A DNA stretch of 64,000 nucleotides from Demetria terragena DSM 11295. Lineage in GTDB: Bacteria; Actinomycetota; Actinomycetes; Actinomycetales; Dermatophilaceae. The position numbers and the translations under genes are program-made. The stretch covers positions 62,001 through 126,000 of the forward strand of contig NZ_AQXW01000003.1 in assembly GCF_000376825.1 (NCBI RefSeq), given 5' to 3'. The first letter of the stretch is position 1. The number at the start of each line of letters is the position of its first letter. The notes under the pieces are model-generated. The model had not been told where the DNA came from. It saw only the letters and a program-made list of their open reading frames with translations, and searched no databases. Of the stretch, positions 44,146 through 52,390 are shown piece by piece.

Positions 44146-44649
44146 TCAGCGTTGCGGACGCACCCGCCGAATTCGATAGACCGTGACTAACTCGTCGAGA
44201 ATTCGACGCTTATCCATGCGGATTTCCTCGAAGCCATTTCTCGAGTTCATACTCCGTACACCTTCGTTGCTCTCGATGACCTCGCCCTCGAGGGCGTCAA
44301 GATTGAGCTGCTCGTCGGCGTAGCGGACCGCCTCGCGTTGGATCTTGATCCAGGCAGGGAGCAGCTCGCCGCGCTCCGACAACCCCGCATTATCAAGGTA
44401 GTAGCCCCACATGGCTTGCCGCCGACCGTCGTGCTCGGCGATGTCGAAGAAGGTCACCACTCCCGCAGGTGCTCCGTTGCGCTCGTACACAAGGACCTGG
44501 CGAGTGTCGTCCGATTCGACCGCTTCCCACCAGGCGGAATGCATCTCGGCGGTGATTTCCTCGCGGTTCAGCGAGACCGCCTGAACCTCGGGGTGATTGC
44601 GCCAGCGTCGAATTGCCTCCAAGTCAGCGGAGGTGGCTGGTCGAAGCAT
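44146..44649 (-). CDS. pseH: UDP-4-amino-sugar N-acetyltransferase
   Basis: This 167-residue GNAT-fold enzyme probably acetylates the C4 amino group made by PseC, using acetyl-CoA. MLRPATSADLEAIRRWRNHPEV and an EGEVIESNEGVRSMNSRNGF segment match PseH-type and related amino-sugar acetyltransferases. The assignment relies partly on context, since all other Pse enzymes flank it. Its divergent neighbour is the acyl carrier protein. Confidence 0.8.
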   Translation of the reverse strand: MLRPATSADLEAIRRWRNHPEVQAVSLNREEITAEMHSAWWEAVESDDTRQVLVYERNGAPAGVVTFFDIAEHDGRRQAMWGYYLDNAGLSERGELLPAWIKIQREAVRYADEQLNLDALEGEVIESNEGVRSMNSRNGFEEIRMDKRRILDELVTVYRIRRVRPQR

Positions 44650-44665
44650 GATGGATCCCGCCTAT

Positions 44666-44693
44666 TTGGTCATTTCTGTAGTTCTCCTAGACT
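44666..44693 (+). promoter_or_regulatory. Candidate promoter for the acyl-carrier cassette
   Basis: TTGGTC (44666-44671) and TAGACT (44688-44693), 16 bp apart, lie in the AT-rich gap between pseH and the ACP gene. This is about 50 nt upstream of the ACP ATG, which has a GAGGATAG RBS. Confidence 0.4.
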
Positions 44694-44743
44694 ATATGCA
44701 AGTCCGCAAGGCAGTTTTTGATCACCGACGTTTGTGAGGATAG

Positions 44744-44995
44744 ATGAGCGCGCTCAGCCGGGACCAGATTCGCACGATGATGGATGAGGTTCTGACCGCC
44801 CAAGGTAAGGAACTGCCAGCCGACGACTCCACCGCGCTGGCTGAGATCGGCTTCCGATCGCTGGATTTCTCAGAACTCGCACTCCGCGTCGAGGACGAGC
44901 TGGACGAGGAGCTCAACTTTGATGCGCCTGGCCTACGGTCGATCGAGACCGTCGGGGATGTCCTGGACCTCCTCGATCGGTTGCAGAACGCGTGA
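44744..44995 (+). CDS. Acyl carrier protein
   Basis: This 83-residue acidic carrier protein has the phosphopantetheine attachment Ser39 in IGFRSLDFSEL (a GxxSLDxxEL variant of the usual DSL motif) and the following recognition helix. It is not the housekeeping AcpP: it heads a four-gene run with an AMP-forming ligase, a reductase and a probable phosphopantetheinyl transferase inside the glycan locus. The stop overlaps the ligase GTG. Confidence 0.85.
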   Translation: MSALSRDQIRTMMDEVLTAQGKELPADDSTALAEIGFRSLDFSELALRVEDELDEELNFDAPGLRSIETVGDVLDLLDRLQNA

Positions 44996-46263
44996 CCGCA
45001 GTGCTGCCCGCGGGCGCACATAACCGGGTCGTGGTGGCAGACGACACGGTCTTCGATGGCGCCTGGAGCGATCTTGCGCCGTGGTCAGGCGTTCCGGCGG
45101 TTGCCGCATTCTTGACGCGCGACTTGTTGGCGCCAGCTCGTGCCGCATGGTTGGCGGCGAGCGAACCCCATCGGGAAACCCTGATCGCCACCGCCGCGCG
45201 CGTAGGTATCGCGCAGCAGCAGGAATGGCGCGACGGCGGGATGGCGATCGTGCGGTGGCCCACGGCGCAGCCCGACGCAGGCCACGATGACCAGCACGTC
45301 GACCACCCTGAGGCGCCGCGCGAGCCGGATGCCGGCCGCGTGTGGCTCCTCACCTCCGGATCGACTGGCCGACCCAAGCAGGTGGCGCACACGATTGACT
45401 CGCTCACCACGGTGGCCACAGACCAGCCGCCCCGCACCTGGCTGTGCCCCTACACGCCGGGCGCCTATGCGTGGTGGCAGGTCGTGACGCTCTCGCTCTC
45501 GGTGCCAGGTCAGGACATCGTGTTCGTCGATGGCGCTCGCGCGGACATCTGGCCGCATCGCGCACTAGAGGCCGGTGTGACGGCCGCGTCCGGCACACCC
45601 ACGTTTTGGCGGCAGGCGATTTTCCGCTCGGGGGAGACGCTCGCTCAGTTGCCTTTGGAACAGATCACGCTGGGCGGCGAGCCCGTCGATCAGGCAATCC
45701 TCGATCAGCTCGGCGAGATGTTTCCGGACGCTCGGCTTTCCTGGATCTACGCCTCCTCCGAGGCGGGCGCGGCGATTGCCGTCCACGATGGCCAGGCCGG
45801 GTTCCCCTCGGCCTGGCTGGATCGGCACACGCCCGGTCGACCTCAGGTGCGGGTCGTCGACGGCGAACTGGTGATCGTTGCCACGCATGGCGCACAAGGC
45901 ATGGACACCGAGATCCGTACCGGTGACCGAGCCGATACCCATGGTGATCGGGTCCTGATTACGGGTCGTCTTGCCTCGGATGAGATCAACGTTGGCGGGG
46001 CCAAAGTCTCGGCTGCCGAGGTGCGCGGTGTGCTGCTCCAACACCCAGAGGTCCTATGGGCCCACGTTCGGGGACGTAAGGCGCCGATCGTGGGACAGAT
46101 GGTCCAGGCGGAAGTCGTCCCCGCGGGCGCTGCGGCGACTGATGGATTGACCGACCGACTCACGCGCTGGTGCCGTGACCGATTGCCCGAGTATGCGGTG
46201 CCCCGACGTATCCGCGTCCTGTCCGAAATTCCGATCAAGGAGACGCTGAAGAGCGATGTCTGA
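44992..46263 (+). CDS. AMP-forming acyl-ACP/acyl-CoA ligase
   Basis: This 423-residue adenylating enzyme should activate a carboxylic acid as acyl-AMP and load it on the adjacent ACP. It has the P-loop LTSGSTGRPKQ (120-130), LGGEP and WIYASSEAGAAI regions, the TGDRAD hinge, and ends KETLKSDV with the catalytic C-terminal Lys (residue 420). The N-terminal domain is about 100 residues shorter than usual. It stops immediately after the Lys motif, which is compact but complete. It overlaps the reductase gene by 8 bp. Confidence 0.82.
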   Translation: MTAVLPAGAHNRVVVADDTVFDGAWSDLAPWSGVPAVAAFLTRDLLAPARAAWLAASEPHRETLIATAARVGIAQQQEWRDGGMAIVRWPTAQPDAGHDDQHVDHPEAPREPDAGRVWLLTSGSTGRPKQVAHTIDSLTTVATDQPPRTWLCPYTPGAYAWWQVVTLSLSVPGQDIVFVDGARADIWPHRALEAGVTAASGTPTFWRQAIFRSGETLAQLPLEQITLGGEPVDQAILDQLGEMFPDARLSWIYASSEAGAAIAVHDGQAGFPSAWLDRHTPGRPQVRVVDGELVIVATHGAQGMDTEIRTGDRADTHGDRVLITGRLASDEINVGGAKVSAAEVRGVLLQHPEVLWAHVRGRKAPIVGQMVQAEVVPAGAAATDGLTDRLTRWCRDRLPEYAVPRRIRVLSEIPIKETLKSDV

Positions 46264-47008
46264 CTTCACCCAAACCCCCATCCCGGCAGCGTCCTGCGTC
46301 CTTATCTCTGGCGGCTCCCGTGGGCTGGGATTGAGCCTGGTCGAGGATGCGCTGAAGCAGGGTGCCAAGGTGGCGACTTTCGCGCGTACGGTCACACCTG
46401 AACTCGAGAAGCTTGCGGCTGATCGCCCTGGTGAGGTCTTCGTCGGCTCGGTCGATATCACCGATGCCAAAGCTCAGACCGCCTTCATCAAGGCCGCTGC
46501 CGCCGAGTTGGGCCCGATCGACGCCTTGGTCAACAACGCGGCGATCGGTCAGGACTCGATGTTGCTGCACACCAGCCCGGAGCGCATCGGTCAGATCATC
46601 GAGACCAACCTGACCGCCACCCTGGTCCTGACCCGCGCCTTCCTTCGGCACGCCATGGCCAAAGCCGGTCGCGGTCGGGTTGTCTTCGTCACCTCCGTGT
46701 GCGGCCAGCGGGGCTACGCCGGGTTGTCGGCGTACTCCGCCACCAAGGGTGGTCTTGATGCGGCGATGCGAACTCTCGCTCGGGAGATGCACGGCCGGTT
46801 CCTGGTGAACTCAGTCGCGCCGGGGTTCTTCGCTTCGGAGATGTCGAGTGTGCTTGGCACCGAACAACTTTCGACGATCACGCGGCGTACTCCCTCCGGC
46901 CGACTCGTGGAGCCGGAGAACATCGCGCCGGTTGTGCGATCGCTGTTGTTCGAGGACACCAATCTCAATGGGCAATCGCTCACGATCGATGGGGGCGGAT
47001 CCATCTGA
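46256..47008 (+). CDS. Short-chain dehydrogenase/reductase (FabG-like)
   Basis: This 250-residue NAD(P)-dependent enzyme has the glycine motif GGSRGLG (19-25), LVNNAAIG, catalytic Ser147, Tyr160 and Lys164 (AYSATKGG) and the C-terminal SLTIDGGGS. It is most like 3-oxoacyl-ACP reductases. In this operon it probably reduces an ACP-bound acyl group, although a sugar substrate cannot be excluded. Confidence 0.87.
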   Translation: MSDFTQTPIPAASCVLISGGSRGLGLSLVEDALKQGAKVATFARTVTPELEKLAADRPGEVFVGSVDITDAKAQTAFIKAAAAELGPIDALVNNAAIGQDSMLLHTSPERIGQIIETNLTATLVLTRAFLRHAMAKAGRGRVVFVTSVCGQRGYAGLSAYSATKGGLDAAMRTLAREMHGRFLVNSVAPGFFASEMSSVLGTEQLSTITRRTPSGRLVEPENIAPVVRSLLFEDTNLNGQSLTIDGGGSI

Positions 47009-47013
47009 GCACG

Positions 47014-47517
47014 TTGATAGCGCGCCAGGTCCATGGAGATCTACCCCATGACCTCCTGCGCGAGCTCGAATCTCCTTCTTTGAGAGGTGAATCGAGCCAC
47101 TTGCGGGTAGTCGATAGCACGGCTTCCTCGACTAATAAGCCACGGACCTACCTGGCGAATGGGCATCGCATCACTTGGCAGTTGAGTGCCTGGCCGGGTT
47201 GGCGAGTGGCTGTCGATGCCGAGCTGGCCGACCAGCAGGTGCCGGAGCACATCCGATCCCGGAGCCAACTTGACCCGGACGCGACGGACCGGGAAATCCT
47301 CGTGGCCTGGACCCAATCCGAAGTGCTCGCAAAACTAACCGACGAGCCAATTCTGTTGCGACTCAGGCGATGTGGACTGCGCATAGACGATCTTCCGCAG
47401 CGAGCACCGATCGGGCTCGTCACCGTGCAACATGAAGGGAATGTGACCACCGTGGGAGCAGCCGCGTGTGCCGTACACGACATTGAGGAACCTGAGGCCG
47501 GTGGTCAGCGTGGCTAA
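47014..47517 (+). CDS. Probable 4'-phosphopantetheinyl transferase-superfamily protein (divergent)
   Basis: This 167-residue protein has no obvious close family, but it shows the two motifs of holo-ACP synthases in the right order. These are VAVDAE (65-70, Asp and Glu for Mg2+) and, 29 residues on, WTQSEVLAK (99-107), matching the consensus W(S/C/T)xKEAxxK with the central Glu103 and Lys107 kept. It would convert the cassette's ACP to its holo form. The start is TTG 47014, 5 bp after the reductase stop. It overlaps the next gene by 17 bp. The assignment is inference from short motifs and context. Confidence 0.5.
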   Translation: MIARQVHGDLPHDLLRELESPSLRGESSHLRVVDSTASSTNKPRTYLANGHRITWQLSAWPGWRVAVDAELADQQVPEHIRSRSQLDPDATDREILVAWTQSEVLAKLTDEPILLRLRRCGLRIDDLPQRAPIGLVTVQHEGNVTTVGAAACAVHDIEEPEAGGQRG

Positions 47518-49273
47518 CGCCGCTAAGGCGGAGACCTCCGCACCGTCGACCGACCCACGACTCGCCGCGCGGCGCGCAGCGGCGAGCCCGCAGAAGCTCG
47601 GCCCTAAGTTCGATCAGTTCTGCGAGGCCGCCACCCAATTTTGGCCGCAGAACACCCTGCCTTCGCGGGATGCCACCATCCTGGTCGAACTCATGACCGA
47701 GGACATCCGAGTGGGCATTCGGAGCCTGACGATCGCCAACGCGATCCGTCGGGTCACCCCGGCCCGAGTCGTCGTCTACCTGGGCGCGGATGCGGACTGG
47801 AGCAGTTTCCAGTGGACCTACTACGACCGGGAGGGCCTGGAGAAGCTCGCTCGGGCGTACGGCGCGGACGATGTGATCGACGTTCACGAGATCGTCGATG
47901 ACGGGCTGCACGATCGCGAGGGCAGCGTCGAAATCGCCGGCAAGACAATCCCACTCGATCAACCCTCCCGCATCGCAGCCGACACCCTGGACCAACTCGT
48001 GGATGCGACAGCTGCACGGGTGATGCGCGTACCCCGTGTCACCGACGAGGTTCGAGCGACCGAGAAATATGCCGAGGTCCGGGCCCGGAGTGAAGCGTTC
48101 GCCCGCCTTTATGACGGGATGATGACCGAGCTGAATCCGGTGGCACTGGTCTCGAGCCACATCGACTACAACCATTGGGGGTTGGCCGTCGAGGCGGCGA
48201 TTCGTACGGGCGTTCCTACTATCCACGTGCAGACCACAGGCGGACTGAAGGCCTACCTGCTGACCCCGGAGCAAGCACAGGGTCGCGAGGGCACGTTCCG
48301 GATGCACCTGACCCGGCAGATCGCCGAGTTCTTTGAGAGCTATCTGTGGTCCAACCGGGATCTCCTGCGTCGCGGTGCCGAACTCACCGCGTGGCGCTCG
48401 AAGAGCAATCTTGGGCGACCGTCGTGGTGGCGGGGCGGGGGCGTCGTGTCGTCGCTGGAATTGAGCAATCCGCTGGAACGTCAGAACGTGCGAGAGCACG
48501 CGATGCAGCGACTGGGATTTGATCCGGACAAGCCGGTCGTCGTGGTGTTTAACCACGCGGTGTCTGACGCGCTCGGAACCAACCACGAACTCTTCGATGA
48601 TCTCGCGCACTGGTTTGAGGAGACGGCTGCCTACGCGGCTAATGACACGACCGTGAACTGGCTGTTCCAAGATCATCCAGCCCAGTTCCTCTACGACGTC
48701 ACCGGATTCTTCGACACCGTCAAAGAGCGCTACGCCGACCGGCCACACATGCAGTTCCGGCGTTCGTTCGACATGAGCAAGAACATCATCTGGAGCCTGG
48801 TGGACCTCGGTGTCACGGTGCGCGGTTCGGTCAGCGCAGAACTACCGGTCTATGGGATTCCCGCAATCCAGGCGGGCTGGTCGGAGTGGAGCGGTTGTGG
48901 ATTCTCGCTCGTCGCCAAAGACCGCGAGGACTACTGGCGCCTCCTGAAGGAGACCACCGACAAGATTCGCGCTGGGATCTCGCCGATCAGCAAAGAACAG
49001 GTTGAGCGCGCTCGCCTATGGCAGTGGTTCTATCGAAGCGGGGGTGATGTGGCGTCCCACCTAGTCCAACACTGGGACCTTGGCCAAAACAACGAACTGT
49101 TCCGGGCGCTCACCGTGGCCATGCGTCACGTCGAGAGCGACGGTGAAGCGGGCCTGGAAGCGACCCAACGAATGTGGCGACAGGGTGACCCGATCTTGAC
49201 CCGGGTGGACTTCACCGGCGGATCTGAGCAATTGGCTCGTCAACTCGGTGTCTTGGCAGAAGTGGAAGTGTGA
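47501..49273 (+). CDS. Probable surface-polysaccharide glycosyltransferase (capsule-synthesis/GT-B type)
   Basis: This large protein (about 590 residues) lacks membrane helices. The central and C-terminal parts look like the capsule-polysaccharide/CDP-glycerol transferase superfamily: VVVFNHAVSDALG, WLFQDHPAQFLYDVTGFF and the donor-site VRGSVSAELPVYGIPAIQAGW. The N-terminal 250 residues have an alpha/beta half with SSHIDYNHWGLAVEAAIRTG. It would build or extend a surface glycan, with donor sugar unknown. GTG 47501 and GTG 47510 are both possible starts, each overlapping the previous gene. Confidence 0.6.
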   Translation: MVSVANAAKAETSAPSTDPRLAARRAAASPQKLGPKFDQFCEAATQFWPQNTLPSRDATILVELMTEDIRVGIRSLTIANAIRRVTPARVVVYLGADADWSSFQWTYYDREGLEKLARAYGADDVIDVHEIVDDGLHDREGSVEIAGKTIPLDQPSRIAADTLDQLVDATAARVMRVPRVTDEVRATEKYAEVRARSEAFARLYDGMMTELNPVALVSSHIDYNHWGLAVEAAIRTGVPTIHVQTTGGLKAYLLTPEQAQGREGTFRMHLTRQIAEFFESYLWSNRDLLRRGAELTAWRSKSNLGRPSWWRGGGVVSSLELSNPLERQNVREHAMQRLGFDPDKPVVVVFNHAVSDALGTNHELFDDLAHWFEETAAYAANDTTVNWLFQDHPAQFLYDVTGFFDTVKERYADRPHMQFRRSFDMSKNIIWSLVDLGVTVRGSVSAELPVYGIPAIQAGWSEWSGCGFSLVAKDREDYWRLLKETTDKIRAGISPISKEQVERARLWQWFYRSGGDVASHLVQHWDLGQNNELFRALTVAMRHVESDGEAGLEATQRMWRQGDPILTRVDFTGGSEQLARQLGVLAEVEV

Positions 49274-49274
49274 C

Positions 49275-50357
49275 ATGACGACAGATGAACACCCTCCCGT
49301 CGACGTGGAGCAGCGGCTGGCCAGCTCCCCTCAGCTCACCTTTGACACCATCTTTGACGAACCGGTGCCGACCCTCCAGGTTCCATGCACCCTGACCGAG
49401 GGACAGCGACCTGAGGTCAAGGTGGTCGATCGATTCACCCGAGGTCTGGCGATCGTCGGACGATTCGCGCTTGAGCCGAGCTTGATCGGTCTGAAGGTGA
49501 CACCCGGATCAACAGACGCCGTCCGGGTGCTCGTCCAGTTCAGCGTCGATGCCGTCACCGACACCTGGTGGAGCAAGCGCACACCAGCCGACACGGTCAG
49601 ATCGGACGATGCCACGGCCCGGATGTTCGTACTGCGTTCGCAGGGCAAGACCCGTGCTGCCGTCGCCCTCGCCGCGCCAGACATGACGCCCGACGGGCCC
49701 ATCCGCGCCCAGGTGGAGTTCGATTGCGAACCGGGCGCCGTCAACCCCGACGGGTTGCTCATTCTGGAAGTGCTGCAGCCGGAGGGATTGCCTCGGTGGG
49801 CGGCGCGGCGGGTCATGCCCTACGCACCCGTCGGCGTGCGAATCGACAAGATCTCACTGCTCGAGGCGCAGGGCGAAGCGCCGCAAGTGCGGCCCTTCGT
49901 CATCAATCACCAGGACCCGACTCAGTGGCAGATCCTGACCCTCCACCCGGATGCCGCGGGCGCCGCGGGGAGCGTACGGGTTCGGCGCCATTACCGTCGG
50001 CCACCCGATCTGCTGACGCGCGCGGCCCGTAAGGCGGTCCGGGAAGGGCGGTCGCGGATCTTGCGTCAGAACGATTCGGCTCACGCTATGCAGGAGGTTG
50101 TGCAGGGTTGGCTCGATCGGGACGAACTCGAGGTGACGGCAGTGGCCCTCGCGGACGGTCGACCGGTGTCCATTGAAGTTCGGCCGGGGAGCGGAAATGG
50201 CAACCGTGACCATGCCTTTGTCAGGTTCCACGTCGCTGACTCCGGCACTGGTCCGGTGGTGGTCGGGCTGCGGCACCGGGACAAGGCCATTGCCGATCGT
50301 CCCGAGGTGGGGCATCGCCTGGTGACCTGGGAGGTCACTGCGGACTGGCGAGGCTGA
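49275..50357 (+). CDS. Uncharacterised glycan-locus protein
   Basis: This 360-residue protein has no recognisable domain. It appears beta-rich with two similar-sized parts: LAIVGRFALEPSLIGLKVTPG and VLVQFSVDAVTDTWWS in the first, FVRFHVADSGTGPVVVGL in the second. A basic helical segment lies between them (LLTRAARKAVREGRSRIL). No signal peptide is visible. The pattern suggests a carbohydrate-binding or accessory role for the preceding transferase, but this is speculation. ATG 49275 lies one base after the transferase stop, with GGAAG upstream. Confidence 0.55.
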   Translation: MTTDEHPPVDVEQRLASSPQLTFDTIFDEPVPTLQVPCTLTEGQRPEVKVVDRFTRGLAIVGRFALEPSLIGLKVTPGSTDAVRVLVQFSVDAVTDTWWSKRTPADTVRSDDATARMFVLRSQGKTRAAVALAAPDMTPDGPIRAQVEFDCEPGAVNPDGLLILEVLQPEGLPRWAARRVMPYAPVGVRIDKISLLEAQGEAPQVRPFVINHQDPTQWQILTLHPDAAGAAGSVRVRRHYRRPPDLLTRAARKAVREGRSRILRQNDSAHAMQEVVQGWLDRDELEVTAVALADGRPVSIEVRPGSGNGNRDHAFVRFHVADSGTGPVVVGLRHRDKAIADRPEVGHRLVTWEVTADWRG

Positions 50358-50394
50358 CCCTCCCAGGTCCCGCGCAGCACGAAGGTGGCGAAAC

Positions 50395-52260
50395 CTATAT
50401 CCCGAGACGGGTGAGCACCCGCTCGAGTTGGGCTGTGCGCTGTGGCGGGGCGATCGCGAAGGCCGTGCGTTTGGCGCGGGTCACCACGCGTTCTCCGACG
50501 CGGCGTCCTGGAGCGGTCAACCGCCGTCCCAGGACGTAACTGGGGGAGCTTTGAAGGCGGGCGAGGCGGCGCTCCAAGTCTCGTACCGACTGATCGCGTT
50601 GCCTCACGGCCGACTCCAGCCAGGTCACTTGATCTCCGCGGGTGTGGAGTTCCTGCGACATGCGACCTAGCGATGACATCGCCTCGCGATACCCGCGTGA
50701 GGGGGACGAGGTGGCCGTAAACTGGGAGGCGCCGTTCGCAAGGTTCTCCGCGAGTAACTGACTTTCGGTGGTCGCCCCTCCGCCGTGGATCACGACGGAG
50801 AGCTCGGCTTCGCGTGATGCGATCTGACTCGCGACATCAGGGGACCAGGGCTTGCCGACCATGGCCAGCAGCGTCTGGGTCAGGGCATCCGGGCTGATGT
50901 CCGGCTGCCACGGGTGTTCTCCGCCGGACTGCAGGAGCCGACGGGCGAACTCGCGCAGGCCGCGCGCGAGACACAGATCCGCGTCCAGGTCTTCAGTCCA
51001 GGACCAACTCTCGTCGAAGAGCTCCATCGAACCATCGGGTCCAAGCACGACATTGTTCGGCCCGGCAAAGAAGCGCTTGGTCAGTCCGCCGTCCCGCCAG
51101 ACTGCGTCGTCGCTGAGGAAGGCCGCGTAATCACGAGTGAGTCGGCGGACGCCGGTGAGATTCCCTCGGGCGCACTCGGCGCGCAGGGCCGCCTCCAAAA
51201 GGTCGCCACTTGGCAATCGGCCACCCACCAGGGAGAGGTCCCGGGAGACGCGCCGCTCAAACATGGGCCCAGCGTGGTGAAGCGGCAGGATCGACCGCTC
51301 CCAGCCGTCCGCGTCCTGGCTCGCCGTCATGATGCCGGACCACTGCGGGCTCACACCGTCTTCGCTCTGGAGAAGTTGCGGTCGATCTGCAGTGGCCGTT
51401 TCCGAGGATGCTTCGCCCTTGCGGGCCTCCACGACCCAGCCTGCGGCCGTGTGTGGGCCGAGGCCGGCCGCCAAGAATCGCCGTGACATGGAATAGAGGT
51501 CGATCAGACTGCGATGTCCGTGAGCCTGATCGGACTCAATCTTCGCAATGAGCGACTCCAATCCGGCGCGACCGGTTGAATCCTCCGCAATGGCGGGGTC
51601 TACCAATAGTGACATTTGGTTGAATATTGGGTAACCACTGTATAGACGATCGATTGATAATCCTGCGGCAGAAACGATCTCGGGAAGTTCGGGATACAGG
51701 GGATTTCGGGACTCGAACTCGTCCGCGCCGCGATGCCATGAGGTGTCGTCGTCGAACAGAGTGCGCATTTCGAGCCGGAAAACGTGATCCATCGCGAGAT
51801 CGTTAGCGACTGCCACAATGGCCCGCCCACGATCTCCGAGAAATTCGCCGGACCGCTTGATCGTCTCTGCGTAGGTCAGCGGTGTCGAGTCCGGGGTCAG
51901 GAGGCCCTGGGGGCCGTCGAGGTTGACCACCACGTCGTACGGAGCACCTGGCTTGAAGCGCTCAAAACCGCCAGCGAAAACACGCAGATGTTGGCGTTCC
52001 TGGGCGTGGCTCGCCAATTCGCGAGCATCGACCAGGGAGCGCACCAGAATGTCAACGGGACGATCGGGGCGGACGACGTCCACGAGAGTTGCCGCGTGAG
52101 GTCCGATTAGTGCAACGCGACCAGGATGTTCTCCCAGCACAGAATGCAGCAGATAGGCAATCGCTCCGGGGCGAGAAAGGCGCGAGAAGTCTTCGGTCAT
52201 GACCTCGCCGCCGATGAGGCGAACTCCCGAGGAGGTGTCGATAGCGTGTTGTTCGGTCAA
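50395..52260 (-). CDS. Methyltransferase-like protein with C-terminal coiled coil
   Basis: This 621-residue multidomain protein begins with a degenerate Rossmann methyltransferase-like domain (about 25-230: VALIGPHAATLVDVV, YDVVVNLDGPQGLL, GDRGRAIVAVAND); the usual GxGxG loop is absent. The middle region has GPNNVVLGPDGSMELFDES (about 390-420), resembling the metal-binding end of kinase-like domains. Residues about 525-575 form a coiled coil (LERRLARLQ), followed by a basic tail. The layout recalls chain-length-capping proteins such as WbdD. TTG 52260 was chosen for the GAGAGG RBS 7 nt upstream. A longer frame from 52296 is possible. The region near 51600-51660 is unusually AT-rich. Confidence 0.55.
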   Translation of the reverse strand: MTEQHAIDTSSGVRLIGGEVMTEDFSRLSRPGAIAYLLHSVLGEHPGRVALIGPHAATLVDVVRPDRPVDILVRSLVDARELASHAQERQHLRVFAGGFERFKPGAPYDVVVNLDGPQGLLTPDSTPLTYAETIKRSGEFLGDRGRAIVAVANDLAMDHVFRLEMRTLFDDDTSWHRGADEFESRNPLYPELPEIVSAAGLSIDRLYSGYPIFNQMSLLVDPAIAEDSTGRAGLESLIAKIESDQAHGHRSLIDLYSMSRRFLAAGLGPHTAAGWVVEARKGEASSETATADRPQLLQSEDGVSPQWSGIMTASQDADGWERSILPLHHAGPMFERRVSRDLSLVGGRLPSGDLLEAALRAECARGNLTGVRRLTRDYAAFLSDDAVWRDGGLTKRFFAGPNNVVLGPDGSMELFDESWSWTEDLDADLCLARGLREFARRLLQSGGEHPWQPDISPDALTQTLLAMVGKPWSPDVASQIASREAELSVVIHGGGATTESQLLAENLANGASQFTATSSPSRGYREAMSSLGRMSQELHTRGDQVTWLESAVRQRDQSVRDLERRLARLQSSPSYVLGRRLTAPGRRVGERVVTRAKRTAFAIAPPQRTAQLERVLTRLGI

Positions 52261-52334
52261 GGAAATGCCTCTCAGGTGGTGTCTACTCGCGGGCACAGCC
52301 TACCCGTTGAAAGATTCGGCCGGTTCGAGTCGGC

Positions 52335-52379
52335 GCGGGTGTGCAGATAGCGGGTGTGCGGATAGCGGGTGCGCAGATA
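52335..52379 (+). repeat. Three tandem 15-bp repeats upstream of a glycosyltransferase
   Basis: Three units of the form GCGGGTGTGCAGATA (52335-52349, 52350-52364, 52365-52379) differ at one or two positions. The last runs into the TAGGCT -10 of the next gene, so the promoter region appears to have been tandemly amplified. Confidence 0.75.
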
Positions 52380-52390
52380 GGCTGTCGGGC

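Noticed and set aside
40081-44649. Flagellin glycosylation island
   Set aside because: The Pse and ACP genes recall such islands, but no flagellar or motility gene is in the window, and the exporter and LCP genes fit a wall polymer better.
44744-47008. Polyketide or fatty acid biosynthetic cluster
   Set aside because: ACP, ligase and reductase are present, but no ketosynthase, acyltransferase or thioesterase was found nearby.
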